DNA from: an uncultured euryarchaeote
Lineage (GTDB): Archaea > Thermoplasmatota > Poseidoniia > Poseidoniales > Poseidoniaceae
DNA length: 64,000 bases
Assembly: GCA_937892945.1 (NCBI GenBank)
Contig: CALBIL010000039.1
Location: 91,999 to 155,998, forward strand
Direction: 5' to 3'
The notes beneath the pieces are model-generated. The model was not told the DNA's origin. It ran no database searches and saw only the letters and a list, made by a program, of their open reading frames with translations. The position numbers and the translations under genes were made by a program. Below are positions 19,110 through 28,119 of this stretch, piece by piece (the stretch's first letter is position 1; each line of letters begins with the position of its first letter).

Positions 19110-20054
19110 ATGACTGGACTCATTACCATGGACGACTTAACAAACGAACAAATTCTCAGTATTTTAGAGGATGCAGAACGCCTTCTGCCCGTGGCACGCG
19201 GTGAGATTTATCTCCCTCTTTTACAAGGAAGAATACTCGGGAATTTATTTTTCGAACCAAGCACACGGACTCGTATGTCGTTCGAAACCGCAATGAAAAG
19301 ACTCGGCGGCGATGTCGTCAACCTTGGTGACGTCAAAACATCTTCAGTCGTCAAAGGAGAAACTCTCTTCGATACGATTCAAATGGTCGATGGTTATACA
19401 GATATTATCGCAATGCGACACCCGCGTCAAGGGGCAGCACAATACGCACAAGATGCAGCACGAGTTCCGATTCTCAACGGCGGAGACGGCGCAGGGCACC
19501 ACCCCACTCAAACGATGCTTGACCTGTTTACAATCAAACAAGCGCACGGTCGTTTAGAGGGGTTGAAGGTCGTCCTTGCTGGTGATTTACGCTATGGGCG
19601 AACAGTCCATTCACTTTCTCATGCGTTGACTCGGTTTGGTTGCGAATTAATTTTTGCAAGTCCAAGTTTGTTGAACATGCCCGAGGAAATCGTTTCAGAT
19701 TTACGTTCACACGGGGCAAATGTTATTGAAACTGAAGACCTATATGGTTCGATGGCAGACGCAGATGTCGTGTATATGACTCGAATTCAAAAAGAACGTT
19801 TTGCAGATGAAGACGAATATGCAAGATGTGCTGGCGCCTACAAACTTCATGCTCGCCATTTGAGTGAAGTGAAGCAAGATATGATTGTCATGCATCCATT
19901 GCCGCGTGTTGATGAAATCGACCCTTCTGTCGATAAGACCCGTCATGCACGGTATTTCGAACAAGCATTCAACGGAGTCGTAGCCCGTATGGCCCTTTTA
20001 TGTCGTCTACTCGGTGTTACTGTCCCGGCCAAAATTGAAGGAGGTGCTCTGTGA
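19110..20054 (+). CDS. pyrB: Aspartate carbamoyltransferase catalytic subunit
   Basis: 314 residues. It makes N-carbamoyl-aspartate from carbamoyl phosphate and aspartate, the committed step of pyrimidine synthesis. FEPSTRTRMSFETAMKRLGG is the carbamoyl-phosphate site, with MRHPRQGAA and GAGHHPTQTMLDLFTI following; HPLPRVDEID is the conserved aspartate-side loop. It overlaps pyrI by one base, so the two subunits are translationally coupled and should form the allosteric holoenzyme. Confidence 0.97.
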   Translation: MTGLITMDDLTNEQILSILEDAERLLPVARGEIYLPLLQGRILGNLFFEPSTRTRMSFETAMKRLGGDVVNLGDVKTSSVVKGETLFDTIQMVDGYTDIIAMRHPRQGAAQYAQDAARVPILNGGDGAGHHPTQTMLDLFTIKQAHGRLEGLKVVLAGDLRYGRTVHSLSHALTRFGCELIFASPSLLNMPEEIVSDLRSHGANVIETEDLYGSMADADVVYMTRIQKERFADEDEYARCAGAYKLHARHLSEVKQDMIVMHPLPRVDEIDPSVDKTRHARYFEQAFNGVVARMALLCRLLGVTVPAKIEGGAL

Positions 20055-20530
20055 TGTCCAATGAACACAGTATGCGTAGAGTGACAGCTATCCGTAATGG
20101 TACTGTGATTGACCATATCCCCTCTGGCCAAGCAATGCTTGTCTTGGAAATGCTTGGAATTGCTGGCGCAACTGCAGTGCCAGTTTCCCTTGTCATGAAT
20201 GTTCCATCGAAAAAGATGGGATCGAAAGATATCATCAAAGTTGAGGACCGTGAATTGACACAATCTGAACTTGACCGATTGGCATTGGTAGCACCTGATG
20301 CTCGTGTTGCAATTATCCGTGCTTATTCCGTTGCAGAAAAACTCTCAATCAATTTAGGTGAGGAACTGGTTAATGTTGTTCGATGTACTTTTTCAAATTG
20401 CATTACCACGAATCTACGTGAACCCCTCGCACATCGCCTGAAAGTCGTTCAAAGAGATCCGCTACAATTACGTTGCCATTACTGTGGCCGGCCTCAAGAC
20501 TTAAGCGAATTAGCGAATAATGTTCTGTGA
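20054..20530 (+). CDS. pyrI: Aspartate carbamoyltransferase regulatory subunit
   Basis: 158 residues. The N-terminal allosteric domain (VTAIRNGTVIDHIPSGQAMLVLEMLG) binds nucleotide effectors. The C-terminal zinc domain has four Cys in CTFSNC and CHYC, which join it to PyrB. ATG 20054 overlaps the pyrB stop. The 3' end overlaps the convergent tRNA-thiolation gene by 21 bases. Confidence 0.95.
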   Translation: MSNEHSMRRVTAIRNGTVIDHIPSGQAMLVLEMLGIAGATAVPVSLVMNVPSKKMGSKDIIKVEDRELTQSELDRLALVAPDARVAIIRAYSVAEKLSINLGEELVNVVRCTFSNCITTNLREPLAHRLKVVQRDPLQLRCHYCGRPQDLSELANNVL

Positions 20531-21538
20531 TTCGTCATTCATCAATGCTCGCATATCGCACGCCTTGCATTGTCTGCTCGAGGTAAGTTCTCCACACGAC
20601 TCGCATGGCATTGGAGGGGAAGGTCGTGCTTCTTTTCCACCAAGTTCAATGACTTGGTCTCGTAGTCCTTTGATGTTATCTGCCATCCGTAACAATCCAT
20701 GGCGAGTTCCTGCTACGTCTGCTTCCATTTGAGCGACCATTTCTCGATGGCGCCAACGTAATGCACCCTTTGCGTGCGGGCATTCTTCATGATGAAGTGG
20801 TAACTCTCGATGTAAGGCATACAAGTGAACTTCTTGTTCGGGGATCCATCTCAAAGGGACAATTCGTGGTGCCAATCCATCAACGGGTGTCGTAGTATGT
20901 GGTGCAAGGCGTAGCGTACGTTCTAAATCGCCGTTAGTCATGTTCATGAGGACTGTTTGGGCCATATCATCAAGATTATGTCCTAAAGCAACATAGTCCG
21001 CATTTACTCTTTTTGCCAAATGGTTGATGCCTTGTCTACGAAAAACGCCACAGTAAGAACATGGCATTCTTGGAGCATCTTTGTTTTCTTTAACAAGTCC
21101 AGGGATTCGGCTTGCGACCTCATCCATTTCTTTGAAACTTAATTCCGGATAGGAGACCGTAATGAATTCAATGCCAAGGCGATCGCACAACTCTTGGGCG
21201 CAAATCAATGACGGTGGCCGGTAACCATCAATGCCTTCATCGACTGTTCCGGCAATGATAGTGACATCAGGTCGTTTGCCGAGGCGGTCGACAAGGCTAT
21301 CGAGCAAAACGGCAGAATCTTTCCCCCCCGAAATCGCTACAAAGATTGTAGTTTCTTTATCTCGTGGGAGTTTGAGTTGATGGCGTAATTCCTTTCCAAC
21401 TTTTTTCCGAACTGATTTTGCCATGTGCTCTCCACACAAAATGCGTCCAGAGTAGGCCTGTTCGAGGATTGCTGGTTTTGAGCAACTATCGCAGGTTGGA
21501 ACGGAAAATACCGGTTCAACACTGTGCGCCATAGACAC
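20510..21538 (-). CDS. tRNA 2-thiolation protein, Ncs6/TtuA type
   Basis: 342 residues. N-terminal zinc-binding CDSC...C..H is followed by a PP-loop SGGKDS (residues 70-75), which adenylates uridine. A central CSYCG and a C-terminal PCESCG...CKAC complete the layout of the Ncs6/TtuA family, which thiolates uridine in tRNA (position 34 for Ncs6, 54 for TtuA) using a ubiquitin-like sulfur carrier. The target position cannot be read from the sequence. The conserved MPCSYCGVFRR suggests an iron-sulfur or persulfide site. Confidence 0.88.
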   Translation of the reverse strand: MSMAHSVEPVFSVPTCDSCSKPAILEQAYSGRILCGEHMAKSVRKKVGKELRHQLKLPRDKETTIFVAISGGKDSAVLLDSLVDRLGKRPDVTIIAGTVDEGIDGYRPPSLICAQELCDRLGIEFITVSYPELSFKEMDEVASRIPGLVKENKDAPRMPCSYCGVFRRQGINHLAKRVNADYVALGHNLDDMAQTVLMNMTNGDLERTLRLAPHTTTPVDGLAPRIVPLRWIPEQEVHLYALHRELPLHHEECPHAKGALRWRHREMVAQMEADVAGTRHGLLRMADNIKGLRDQVIELGGKEARPSPPMPCESCGELTSSRQCKACDMRALMNDESQNIIR

Positions 21539-21822
21539 TTGCGGGCACCACTATCGTTTGAGTTCACCGCTTGATTCACGATTCTACACATGCATAAATT
21601 CCAATGAGGGGATAATTTATCAATTGGTTTTTTGATTTTCCAATTGAAATATTCGAGATGCCTTCGGTAAAATGGCGGTGAAATGGCGGTAAATACGAGG
21701 CATTTCAAAGCGCGGAAAACTGCTCAAATGTATCTCTCCGCGTAGCCTGTTTCGAATCTCCAGTTGGGAAATCATTTTGGGTCTTCAAATCCCCCTTTAG
21801 GGGGATAAAAGCGCAAAACTAC
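21539..21822. promoter_or_regulatory. Divergent regulatory gap with phased and inverted repeats
   Basis: This 284-base AT-rich gap separates the tRNA thiolase (minus) from the roadblock cassette (plus). It holds an inverted repeat TCAATTGG-N12-CCAATTGA (21620-21647); CGGT three times at 11-base spacing within a tandem AAATGGCGGT pair (21665-21690); and a perfect hairpin ATCCCCC-TTTA-GGGGGAT (about 21789-21806) followed by TATA-like ATAAAA. No gene is visible. The repeats look like binding sites, but their protein is unknown. Confidence 0.5.
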
Positions 21823-22200
21823 TTGAAGGCTACAGCGCAGACGAGAAGTTTGAGAACCATGCTGCAACGAGTACTTGCCGGATTATGCCGCCTTGAAGGT
21901 GTCAATCAAGCAATGCTTATCGACGACTCTGGCCAATTATTGGCAAGTGTCGGTGAAGAAGGAGTCATGCCACCGTTTGAAGATGCAGTGGAAATGATTC
22001 ATGTTGCTCAAGAAACCGGCGATGCCCTAGGCCTCGGTCAAGTCTACGAAGTGTGGTGCGAAAGCAAGAAACGAATGATAATCGATGTGGCAGCGCCAAA
22101 TCGAATTGTCGTATTGAGTGGCGATGGAGGGCGATTAGCCCGATGGCGTCATGCTCTTGACCGCGACCGTCGAATTCTTGCGACAACCCCCAGAATGTGA
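21823..22200 (+). CDS. Roadblock/LC7-like domain protein
   Basis: 125 residues from TTG 21823, or about 113 from ATG 21859. The second fits better if the ATAAAA at about 21805 is the TATA box, since transcription would then begin near 21832. The fold suggested by LAGLCRLEGVNQAMLIDDSGQLLAS, a helix, and RMIIDVAAPNRIVVLSGDGG resembles a roadblock/LC7 (MglB-like) domain, which usually dimerises and acts on small GTPases. No GTPase is adjacent. It overlaps the following coiled-coil gene by four bases, so the two are coupled. Confidence 0.6.
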   Translation: MKATAQTRSLRTMLQRVLAGLCRLEGVNQAMLIDDSGQLLASVGEEGVMPPFEDAVEMIHVAQETGDALGLGQVYEVWCESKKRMIIDVAAPNRIVVLSGDGGRLARWRHALDRDRRILATTPRM

Positions 22201-25200
22201 GTGATCCCATGTTTAACCTACCAGACGGAAACCCAATCGAAGAAAAAATAAAGCTCGGCGACGGTATAATTCAGCCGTTTGACAATGGCGTGATTAGCAC
22301 GTGGATTGGCCGACGAAAAACACCTGCTGGCCATCGCCTTGTTCGTGCTGGTCGAATCATCGGTTGGCTTTCCGAATCGGAAAAAGGTAAGGTTTTACTG
22401 GGCGGAAAAGAGGCCAGGCAAAGACTTGAAGAAATCGAATCTCAAGATTCGTTTAAATTTACTGCAGGTTCCTATTCACTTACTGGACTTGGAAGTGTTG
22501 CTGAAGTCGTTCCTGAGGCTTTTGAATTCGCAGCAGACCGCCAAGGGTTATTGCCTCGTGGTGACGCTCTTCAACGCTTGATGAGCCGCGACCTTTCTGC
22601 AGTATTACGTGTACTCATTGAACAAGACACAGTTCGCGGCGGTATCGTCGTGGACCAGGGGATGTTGATTGATTCGGTTGGAGAGTTACCGGCCGACCCA
22701 GAGAGTCTTTCTGCTCAAATCCATTCAACCCTTTCCGATATGCGGATGGAAGGTTTGAATGGTGGTCTCGGACTTAATGGTTCAAGTCATTGGACTCTTC
22801 ATACGAATGACGGGGCTCTTCTTCTCGCAGAATCGGGTGATATCTCGATTGGAGTATGGACTGAATCCAATACCAATCACGCACGACTTATCTCATCTGC
22901 ATCTGGTCTTCTTGATGGAGAAATAGGTGCAGTTGGTGTTCGAGGCGCCCCTCTTGCAGAAGGCTTTGTGTTGAGAGAAGGACGAGGTGGCCCCGATGCA
23001 ATTCTTTCGATGCTTACAGCTGCTGTAAAAGAAGAAGTTACTGGGTATTTACAAGCGGGTCAATCAGCGCAGGCAGTATCCGTTCTCTTGTCAAGAGGTA
23101 TTCCAGTTGGAATCTCTGCACCTGAAGGAGATTCTTTAGAAGATGCAATGCTTAAATTCACTGATTCGAAATGGATCTTGAAACTTCACCGTCTACCCGT
23201 GGGAAGTATTGTTTCTCGCGACTCAGGGACCATTGACACATTCAGCCTCGATATGTTCCATGAATTATTGGTCGTGCTTCGAACCCGCTCCGAAAGCAGA
23301 AGGGCGAACCTCAAACTGAAACTAAATGATTTGTTTGGTTTTGAAATCGGCATGGATGTGCTCCGAACCAGTAGAGCTTCAGTTAAATTTGTTGAAACGA
23401 TTGAAGAAGTGAGTGATGGTCTTGGCGGGGAGGCTGCACAACCTATAGCCGTTGATTCAGGTCTTCGTAGACGGTTAGAAGCTGCCGACCATCGTATTGA
23501 TGAATTGGAGAAAGAGAAAGCAGTACTCTCTGGCCGCCTTGACGAATCTCATTCTGCAAAGAATGCAGCACAAATCCTTGCGAGAGAGGCGAGTGAGTCT
23601 CGAATGGAATCCATCACGAAAATCGAAAAGAACAATTCATCTCTCGATAAGATGCAACTGGACCTCTCGGAATCACGTGCAACGAGCGAACAAGCAGAAA
23701 ACCGTGCTGAACGACTCGTAAAGCGAGTCAATGAACTCGAGCACCAAGTAAGCGTTCGAGCTTCGGAACTTGCCAAAGCACTCGGAGATGCAACCTCGAG
23801 TGAAGCTTTACGTTCCGCCATCGAAGAATTGGCCTTGAAAGAATCACAGTTAAATGCAGACTTAGCGGCAGGAAGTGATCGATTATCGACCATACGCCAA
23901 CAAGCAGATGACGATGAACGTCGTTTGCGTGTTCTCCAAGAACAGGTTGAAGCAACCCGTGAACGGCATACTCGAGCTCAAGCCGAATCAATGCTGATGG
24001 AAGAAAAAATCCATTCCCATACATCCGAATTAGAATCAATTGATGCTGAAGCAAAGGCCTCGCGCCGACGTTCAGAAGAAGACCGTACCCGACTTGCTAC
24101 TGATGAGGCACGTCAGGCACAAGTTCAGGCTGAACTTCGTGAATTAATGACTGAACGACGACAAACGTTGCGTGAACTCGGTGATTTGGGCGCACGACGT
24201 GGTCATGCCGAGGCAGAATTAGTTTCACTTGTTGAACGGGCTGAAGCCCTTTCACAAGCTCATGAAGAAGCATTATCGGATATTCAAGAAGCGGAACGTC
24301 TGCGTGCTCGTTTAGCTGAAGAACCTCTGGCTCAAGCCTTGCTTGATGATGCCTCGACCTTTGAGGGCCTCGGCCCAGTCCTTGAACGACTCGAAAATGC
24401 ACGAGTACTTGGTTACTCAGTCACTCTTCTCGACCGTGCCGTTGAACGTGGATTGCAAGTGATTCAAACTACAGTAGACCATGTGGCTGCAACCCCTCGG
24501 CATCTTCTTTCAAGTGAAGTCATGACTTTACTCGAGCGTCAAGTTCCTCAAACTGCAGGTGCAGTTCGTGGTCTTGCTCGATGGTCTGTTCAACAAAGGC
24601 TTGAGCATCAACTTGGTGAAACAGTAGGCAATGTCGTTATTGATTTGGAGCATCTGTTGGAAGATTTCGATCGTTCAATTACAATGCTTCGGCGTCTTCG
24701 TAATGTCCTTGAACAACTTGTTCGACTGGGTGCACCTCCTGAAGAAGTCGAAGCATTGCTCAATAATTGTTCACGTCCAGAAGCACTCCCAAGTATCGCA
24801 CAAGCTACTCGAAAGTTGATTCAAGTTGCACTTGATGATATTTATCTTGAAGCTGACCAACGTGATGCTGGTGAGGCAATCGCCCTTGAAGAAACCGCCC
24901 GTGTTCTGGAAGAATTGATTACGCAACTCGATGCATCAGGCTTGGCAGATGGAGTCCCACGAGGAATGCTTTGGGAATTCCAAAGAGATGGATTGTTACC
25001 TTATGAGCGAAACTCCGTACCAGATGCTCAACGTACACCGGTTGAAGAAGAGATGCTCACCGATATGGAGTCGAGCCTTGCGGGACCAGTTCCAGTGTCA
25101 TTAGATGCAGTGAAGGAAGAATCAACAATTGATGATGCCGGATGGGAAAGTATGCCAGTTCCGGTTGATGAAGGAGTTGACAATGAAACCATGACTTCCT

Positions 25201-25385
25201 CTGACGACCTTACCTCGAACATGGCAACATCGTCGGTTGACCAAAGTGATGAACGTGCACATCTGGAAGCGGAATTAGCGCGTTTAGATGCATCTTGGAA
25301 TCATCGGCAAGAACCTGCAGTAGAACAAGCAGTTGATCCTGCTTTAGCAGCCCTTGAAGCCCGATTATCAGGCCTTGATTTCTGA
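22197..25385 (+). CDS. Roadblock-like plus long coiled-coil protein, unknown
   Basis: 1062 residues starting GTG 22197 (alternative ATG 22209). The first 420 residues are globular and include a second roadblock-like segment, GGIVVDQGMLIDSVGELPADPESLSAQIHSTL, then HWTLHTNDGALLLAESGDISIGVW. Residues about 425-700 form a long heptad-rich coiled coil (ELEKEKAVLSGRLDESHSAK; LLERAEAL), and 700-930 form a helical domain. The C-terminus is acidic and disordered, with a last helix AALEARLSGL. No Walker motifs are present, so it is not an SMC ATPase. It could be cytoskeletal or a scaffold. No named family is recognised. Confidence 0.75.
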   Translation: MSDPMFNLPDGNPIEEKIKLGDGIIQPFDNGVISTWIGRRKTPAGHRLVRAGRIIGWLSESEKGKVLLGGKEARQRLEEIESQDSFKFTAGSYSLTGLGSVAEVVPEAFEFAADRQGLLPRGDALQRLMSRDLSAVLRVLIEQDTVRGGIVVDQGMLIDSVGELPADPESLSAQIHSTLSDMRMEGLNGGLGLNGSSHWTLHTNDGALLLAESGDISIGVWTESNTNHARLISSASGLLDGEIGAVGVRGAPLAEGFVLREGRGGPDAILSMLTAAVKEEVTGYLQAGQSAQAVSVLLSRGIPVGISAPEGDSLEDAMLKFTDSKWILKLHRLPVGSIVSRDSGTIDTFSLDMFHELLVVLRTRSESRRANLKLKLNDLFGFEIGMDVLRTSRASVKFVETIEEVSDGLGGEAAQPIAVDSGLRRRLEAADHRIDELEKEKAVLSGRLDESHSAKNAAQILAREASESRMESITKIEKNNSSLDKMQLDLSESRATSEQAENRAERLVKRVNELEHQVSVRASELAKALGDATSSEALRSAIEELALKESQLNADLAAGSDRLSTIRQQADDDERRLRVLQEQVEATRERHTRAQAESMLMEEKIHSHTSELESIDAEAKASRRRSEEDRTRLATDEARQAQVQAELRELMTERRQTLRELGDLGARRGHAEAELVSLVERAEALSQAHEEALSDIQEAERLRARLAEEPLAQALLDDASTFEGLGPVLERLENARVLGYSVTLLDRAVERGLQVIQTTVDHVAATPRHLLSSEVMTLLERQVPQTAGAVRGLARWSVQQRLEHQLGETVGNVVIDLEHLLEDFDRSITMLRRLRNVLEQLVRLGAPPEEVEALLNNCSRPEALPSIAQATRKLIQVALDDIYLEADQRDAGEAIALEETARVLEELITQLDASGLADGVPRGMLWEFQRDGLLPYERNSVPDAQRTPVEEEMLTDMESSLAGPVPVSLDAVKEESTIDDAGWESMPVPVDEGVDNETMTSSDDLTSNMATSSVDQSDERAHLEAELARLDASWNHRQEPAVEQAVDPALAALEARLSGLDF

Positions 25386-25394
25386 GGTGGACCC

Positions 25395-25640
25395 ATGTCA
25401 TCTGAAACAAATACTCTTCTTTTACGAGAAGAAACGCCTGGAAAGCGATATCCACTTTTTGTAGAACGCCTTCTTTTGGTTTTGGTTGTGATTGGTTCAA
25501 TCGTTCTTCACTCAAAAGTTCTCGAAACGATTGATGGAGTATTCGGTACATTCGTTGCCTGGTGTGGATTGCCAATGTTTCTGCTACTCTGTGCAGAATT
25601 ATTCGGACGCATGGTCCAAATCCTCCAGTCGGATTCGTAA
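25395..25640 (+). CDS. Small two-helix membrane protein
   Basis: 81 residues with two hydrophobic helices (about residues 23-43 and 50-70) and a charged N-terminus. It starts at ATG 25395, nine bases after the coiled-coil gene, behind GAGGTGGACCC. It is probably the third gene of that transcript and could be its membrane anchor (inference from position). Unknown family. Confidence 0.65.
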   Translation: MSSETNTLLLREETPGKRYPLFVERLLLVLVVIGSIVLHSKVLETIDGVFGTFVAWCGLPMFLLLCAELFGRMVQILQSDS

Positions 25641-26855
25641 CTAAATCTCAACGATTTCTTTACTTGGTGAACCGCCATCTTGTGCCCTTCGAGCATAAAT
25701 CAATCCCCATATCCGTTCCCATGGGACGAAGAATCTCAGTAATGCCATGATGCTCAAGAACATCGCTGCAGAAATAACCAATCCGTACGTGAGTGATAAT
25801 TCAATGGATTCAGAAATTTGACCTGCCCATTGACTGCCCGTTGAATCTTTGACAATGTCTAAAAGAACACTATGGAACCCGAGGGCCACCATTGTTGCAA
25901 TTCCAGTTAATCCAAGGAAACCAAAAGTGTGTTTGAGGTGAGTATTGAGAACATTATCCATCTGTCGAACATATTCAGGGTCTCGCTTACATGATTCTGG
26001 AAGACGATATGCATATTCCAAATAACGGATTACACCGTATGATGACTCTTGGAACACCATGATGAGAATTGCAATCATGATGAGAGCGAATTGCTCTTTC
26101 GTCACCAACATCAAACCAAGTATGCCAACAGTAGGTTCACTAAATTGTGCTCCAATGACACTGACTGAATCACCATAGTCTCCGAGTTGACCATTGATTA
26201 GTGGGAATGCAAGTATGGCGTGGATGCCAAGGAACAAAAGTGTGAACCCAATAGCCCAAGCAATTGAACGGCGAGAAAGGCCCCATATTCCTCGAACACC
26301 CATGATGACAGGTAAAAGGTAAAGGAAGAGAATCATCAACGACAAAATCATCAGCAGAGGCCATTCTAAAGTGCTAAGTTCACTTGAGTTCGGTAAACGC
26401 AAATCGAAACTAAACAACATCCCAGTGATCCACGAAAGCAAAAGTTGACCGACTAATGCGACAATTAACGTGATGATGAAACCTAACTTCACGCGTTGTT
26501 GAACTACGGGTGTTTGGAAAGCAAGCAGAGCCATTCCTCCACCAAGAATTGATCCAAGAACCAAAGGAACGAAGAAACGAGCTAAACCAGTTCGTCCTTC
26601 ACCAGTGAGCCAATCTCCGATTGGTAATTGATCTCCGATGAGTACTTCAATTGTATCGAAAAGCATTGTGTGGTCAATTGACCCGACAACATACGTGGAT
26701 ACAACTTCAAGGTACATTCCAATCAATGCTACAGTTGCAATAACCTGTAAAGTAATAATTTGCCATTGCTTTCGAAGCATCTTCAGATGCAATGTACGAG
26801 GGTGAATCGCCCCAGTAAGTGTCACATCACCTTGCAGTCCCACATCTTCAGCCAT
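25641..26855 (-). CDS. Multi-pass membrane protein of the DUF58 cluster
   Basis: 404 residues with about nine hydrophobic helices. No conserved motif is recognised. It begins one base after the DUF58 gene stop and should be its downstream partner. The neighbourhood (DUF4350-DUF58-membrane protein) resembles the membrane clusters that in many prokaryotes include a MoxR ATPase, but a MoxR gene is absent here. Function unknown. Confidence 0.7.
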   Translation of the reverse strand: MAEDVGLQGDVTLTGAIHPRTLHLKMLRKQWQIITLQVIATVALIGMYLEVVSTYVVGSIDHTMLFDTIEVLIGDQLPIGDWLTGEGRTGLARFFVPLVLGSILGGGMALLAFQTPVVQQRVKLGFIITLIVALVGQLLLSWITGMLFSFDLRLPNSSELSTLEWPLLMILSLMILFLYLLPVIMGVRGIWGLSRRSIAWAIGFTLLFLGIHAILAFPLINGQLGDYGDSVSVIGAQFSEPTVGILGLMLVTKEQFALIMIAILIMVFQESSYGVIRYLEYAYRLPESCKRDPEYVRQMDNVLNTHLKHTFGFLGLTGIATMVALGFHSVLLDIVKDSTGSQWAGQISESIELSLTYGLVISAAMFLSIMALLRFFVPWERIWGLIYARRAQDGGSPSKEIVEI

Positions 26856-26856
26856 T

Positions 26857-28110
26857 TCAGTACCCCCTCACTTGCATCAATGCTTGTGACAAATCCATGT
26901 CCGGCATCCAATCAATGACCATTGCACCAGAGCCAGCTAATGTTGTCAATCGGTTTTGGCGTTCAAGTTTGAGAACTTCATAGGACATACGAGGTATACG
27001 ACTTACTAAACGTTCAAAATCAATACTTGAAGGCGAGAGAACAGTTACTTCGTGACCACGCCCAACAAGATCTCGTACGGCTGCAGGCACCGTTCCATCT
27101 CCTTCACAAGAAGAGATGATGAACACTGGACTTCCTCTACTAAAACGACCGCTGAGGGAATTCGTTACAGCTTGTAATGGCATCTTTCCTTTTGGAGATA
27201 CGCCAGCAAGTGCACTGAGGATTTTGAAATATTGTTTGTCACCAGTATCTGGCGGGAGGTACGAAAGACTGTCATCAAATATGGCTAAAGCCACCGAATC
27301 ACGCCGTTTGAGGAAGAAAGCTGCAAGACTCGCTGCTGAGACGGTTCCCATTTCAAGTGGATTTTTGAGTACCGTTCCAATACGTGCAATGTCTCGACTG
27401 TCCAAGAGGATATACAAGTCCGTTACCGCATCACGACATTTTTCGTTCACCATCAACTCACCAGTTCGAGCATATGCTTTCCAATTGATGTTCTTGAATG
27501 GGTCGCCTGGGACATATTCTCGGAGCGAGTAAAACTCTGAACCTTGACCAGGTGTTCTCAAAGTTGTAGCACCAGTATACATTTTCGGAGTTCGAGACCG
27601 AAGGAATGCTTCCTCAACTTCTTTGATTTGTGGGAAGATAACGATATCACTATGGTGGTCGACATACATTTCATCGACGCCAAGATTGAATGTATTTCGT
27701 GAGCGAAGTGAAACTGGCCCAATGGAATAATGTCCTCTCAAAGGGCAGCGCAGGACATATCGAATCCGCGCACTTTCCCCCGGGCGTAGATTCAAACGCA
27801 TTTGATTGAGCCCACTCCGTAGTTTCATTTCGTGAGGGATATTGTCGTAGACTTCCAAGAGTTGGGTATTTCGATTTGAACGGTTCGTGACCAAGAGTTC
27901 AACATACAAATCATCACCCTTGTAGAGATTATCTGCTGAAAGAGTTCTCTGAACTTCAACATCACCATGGCCAGAGATCCAAGAATTGACGACGATAAAT
28001 GCAATGAACGCAATTCCAAGAATCATCATTTGCAGATTTGCAATCATCATGCCGATAAGAATCAGCGCGATACCACCTGTGAATGTGAATGAAGCCTTAC
28101 GTGTCCACAT
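26857..28110 (-). CDS. DUF58 domain protein
   Basis: 417 residues. Two N-terminal helices (about 10-45) are followed by a beta-rich region and the DUF58 core, recognisable by EFYSLREYVPGDPFKNINWKAYARTGELMVNEKCRD, with DLYILLDSRD forming the vWA-like metal-ion site. DUF58 proteins usually work with MoxR-type AAA+ ATPases in assembly or remodelling of membrane or surface complexes. It sits between a DUF4350 gene (9-base gap) and a membrane protein gene. Confidence 0.9.
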   Translation of the reverse strand: MWTRKASFTFTGGIALILIGMMIANLQMMILGIAFIAFIVVNSWISGHGDVEVQRTLSADNLYKGDDLYVELLVTNRSNRNTQLLEVYDNIPHEMKLRSGLNQMRLNLRPGESARIRYVLRCPLRGHYSIGPVSLRSRNTFNLGVDEMYVDHHSDIVIFPQIKEVEEAFLRSRTPKMYTGATTLRTPGQGSEFYSLREYVPGDPFKNINWKAYARTGELMVNEKCRDAVTDLYILLDSRDIARIGTVLKNPLEMGTVSAASLAAFFLKRRDSVALAIFDDSLSYLPPDTGDKQYFKILSALAGVSPKGKMPLQAVTNSLSGRFSRGSPVFIISSCEGDGTVPAAVRDLVGRGHEVTVLSPSSIDFERLVSRIPRMSYEVLKLERQNRLTTLAGSGAMVIDWMPDMDLSQALMQVRGY

Positions 28111-28119
28111 AGTCTCACC

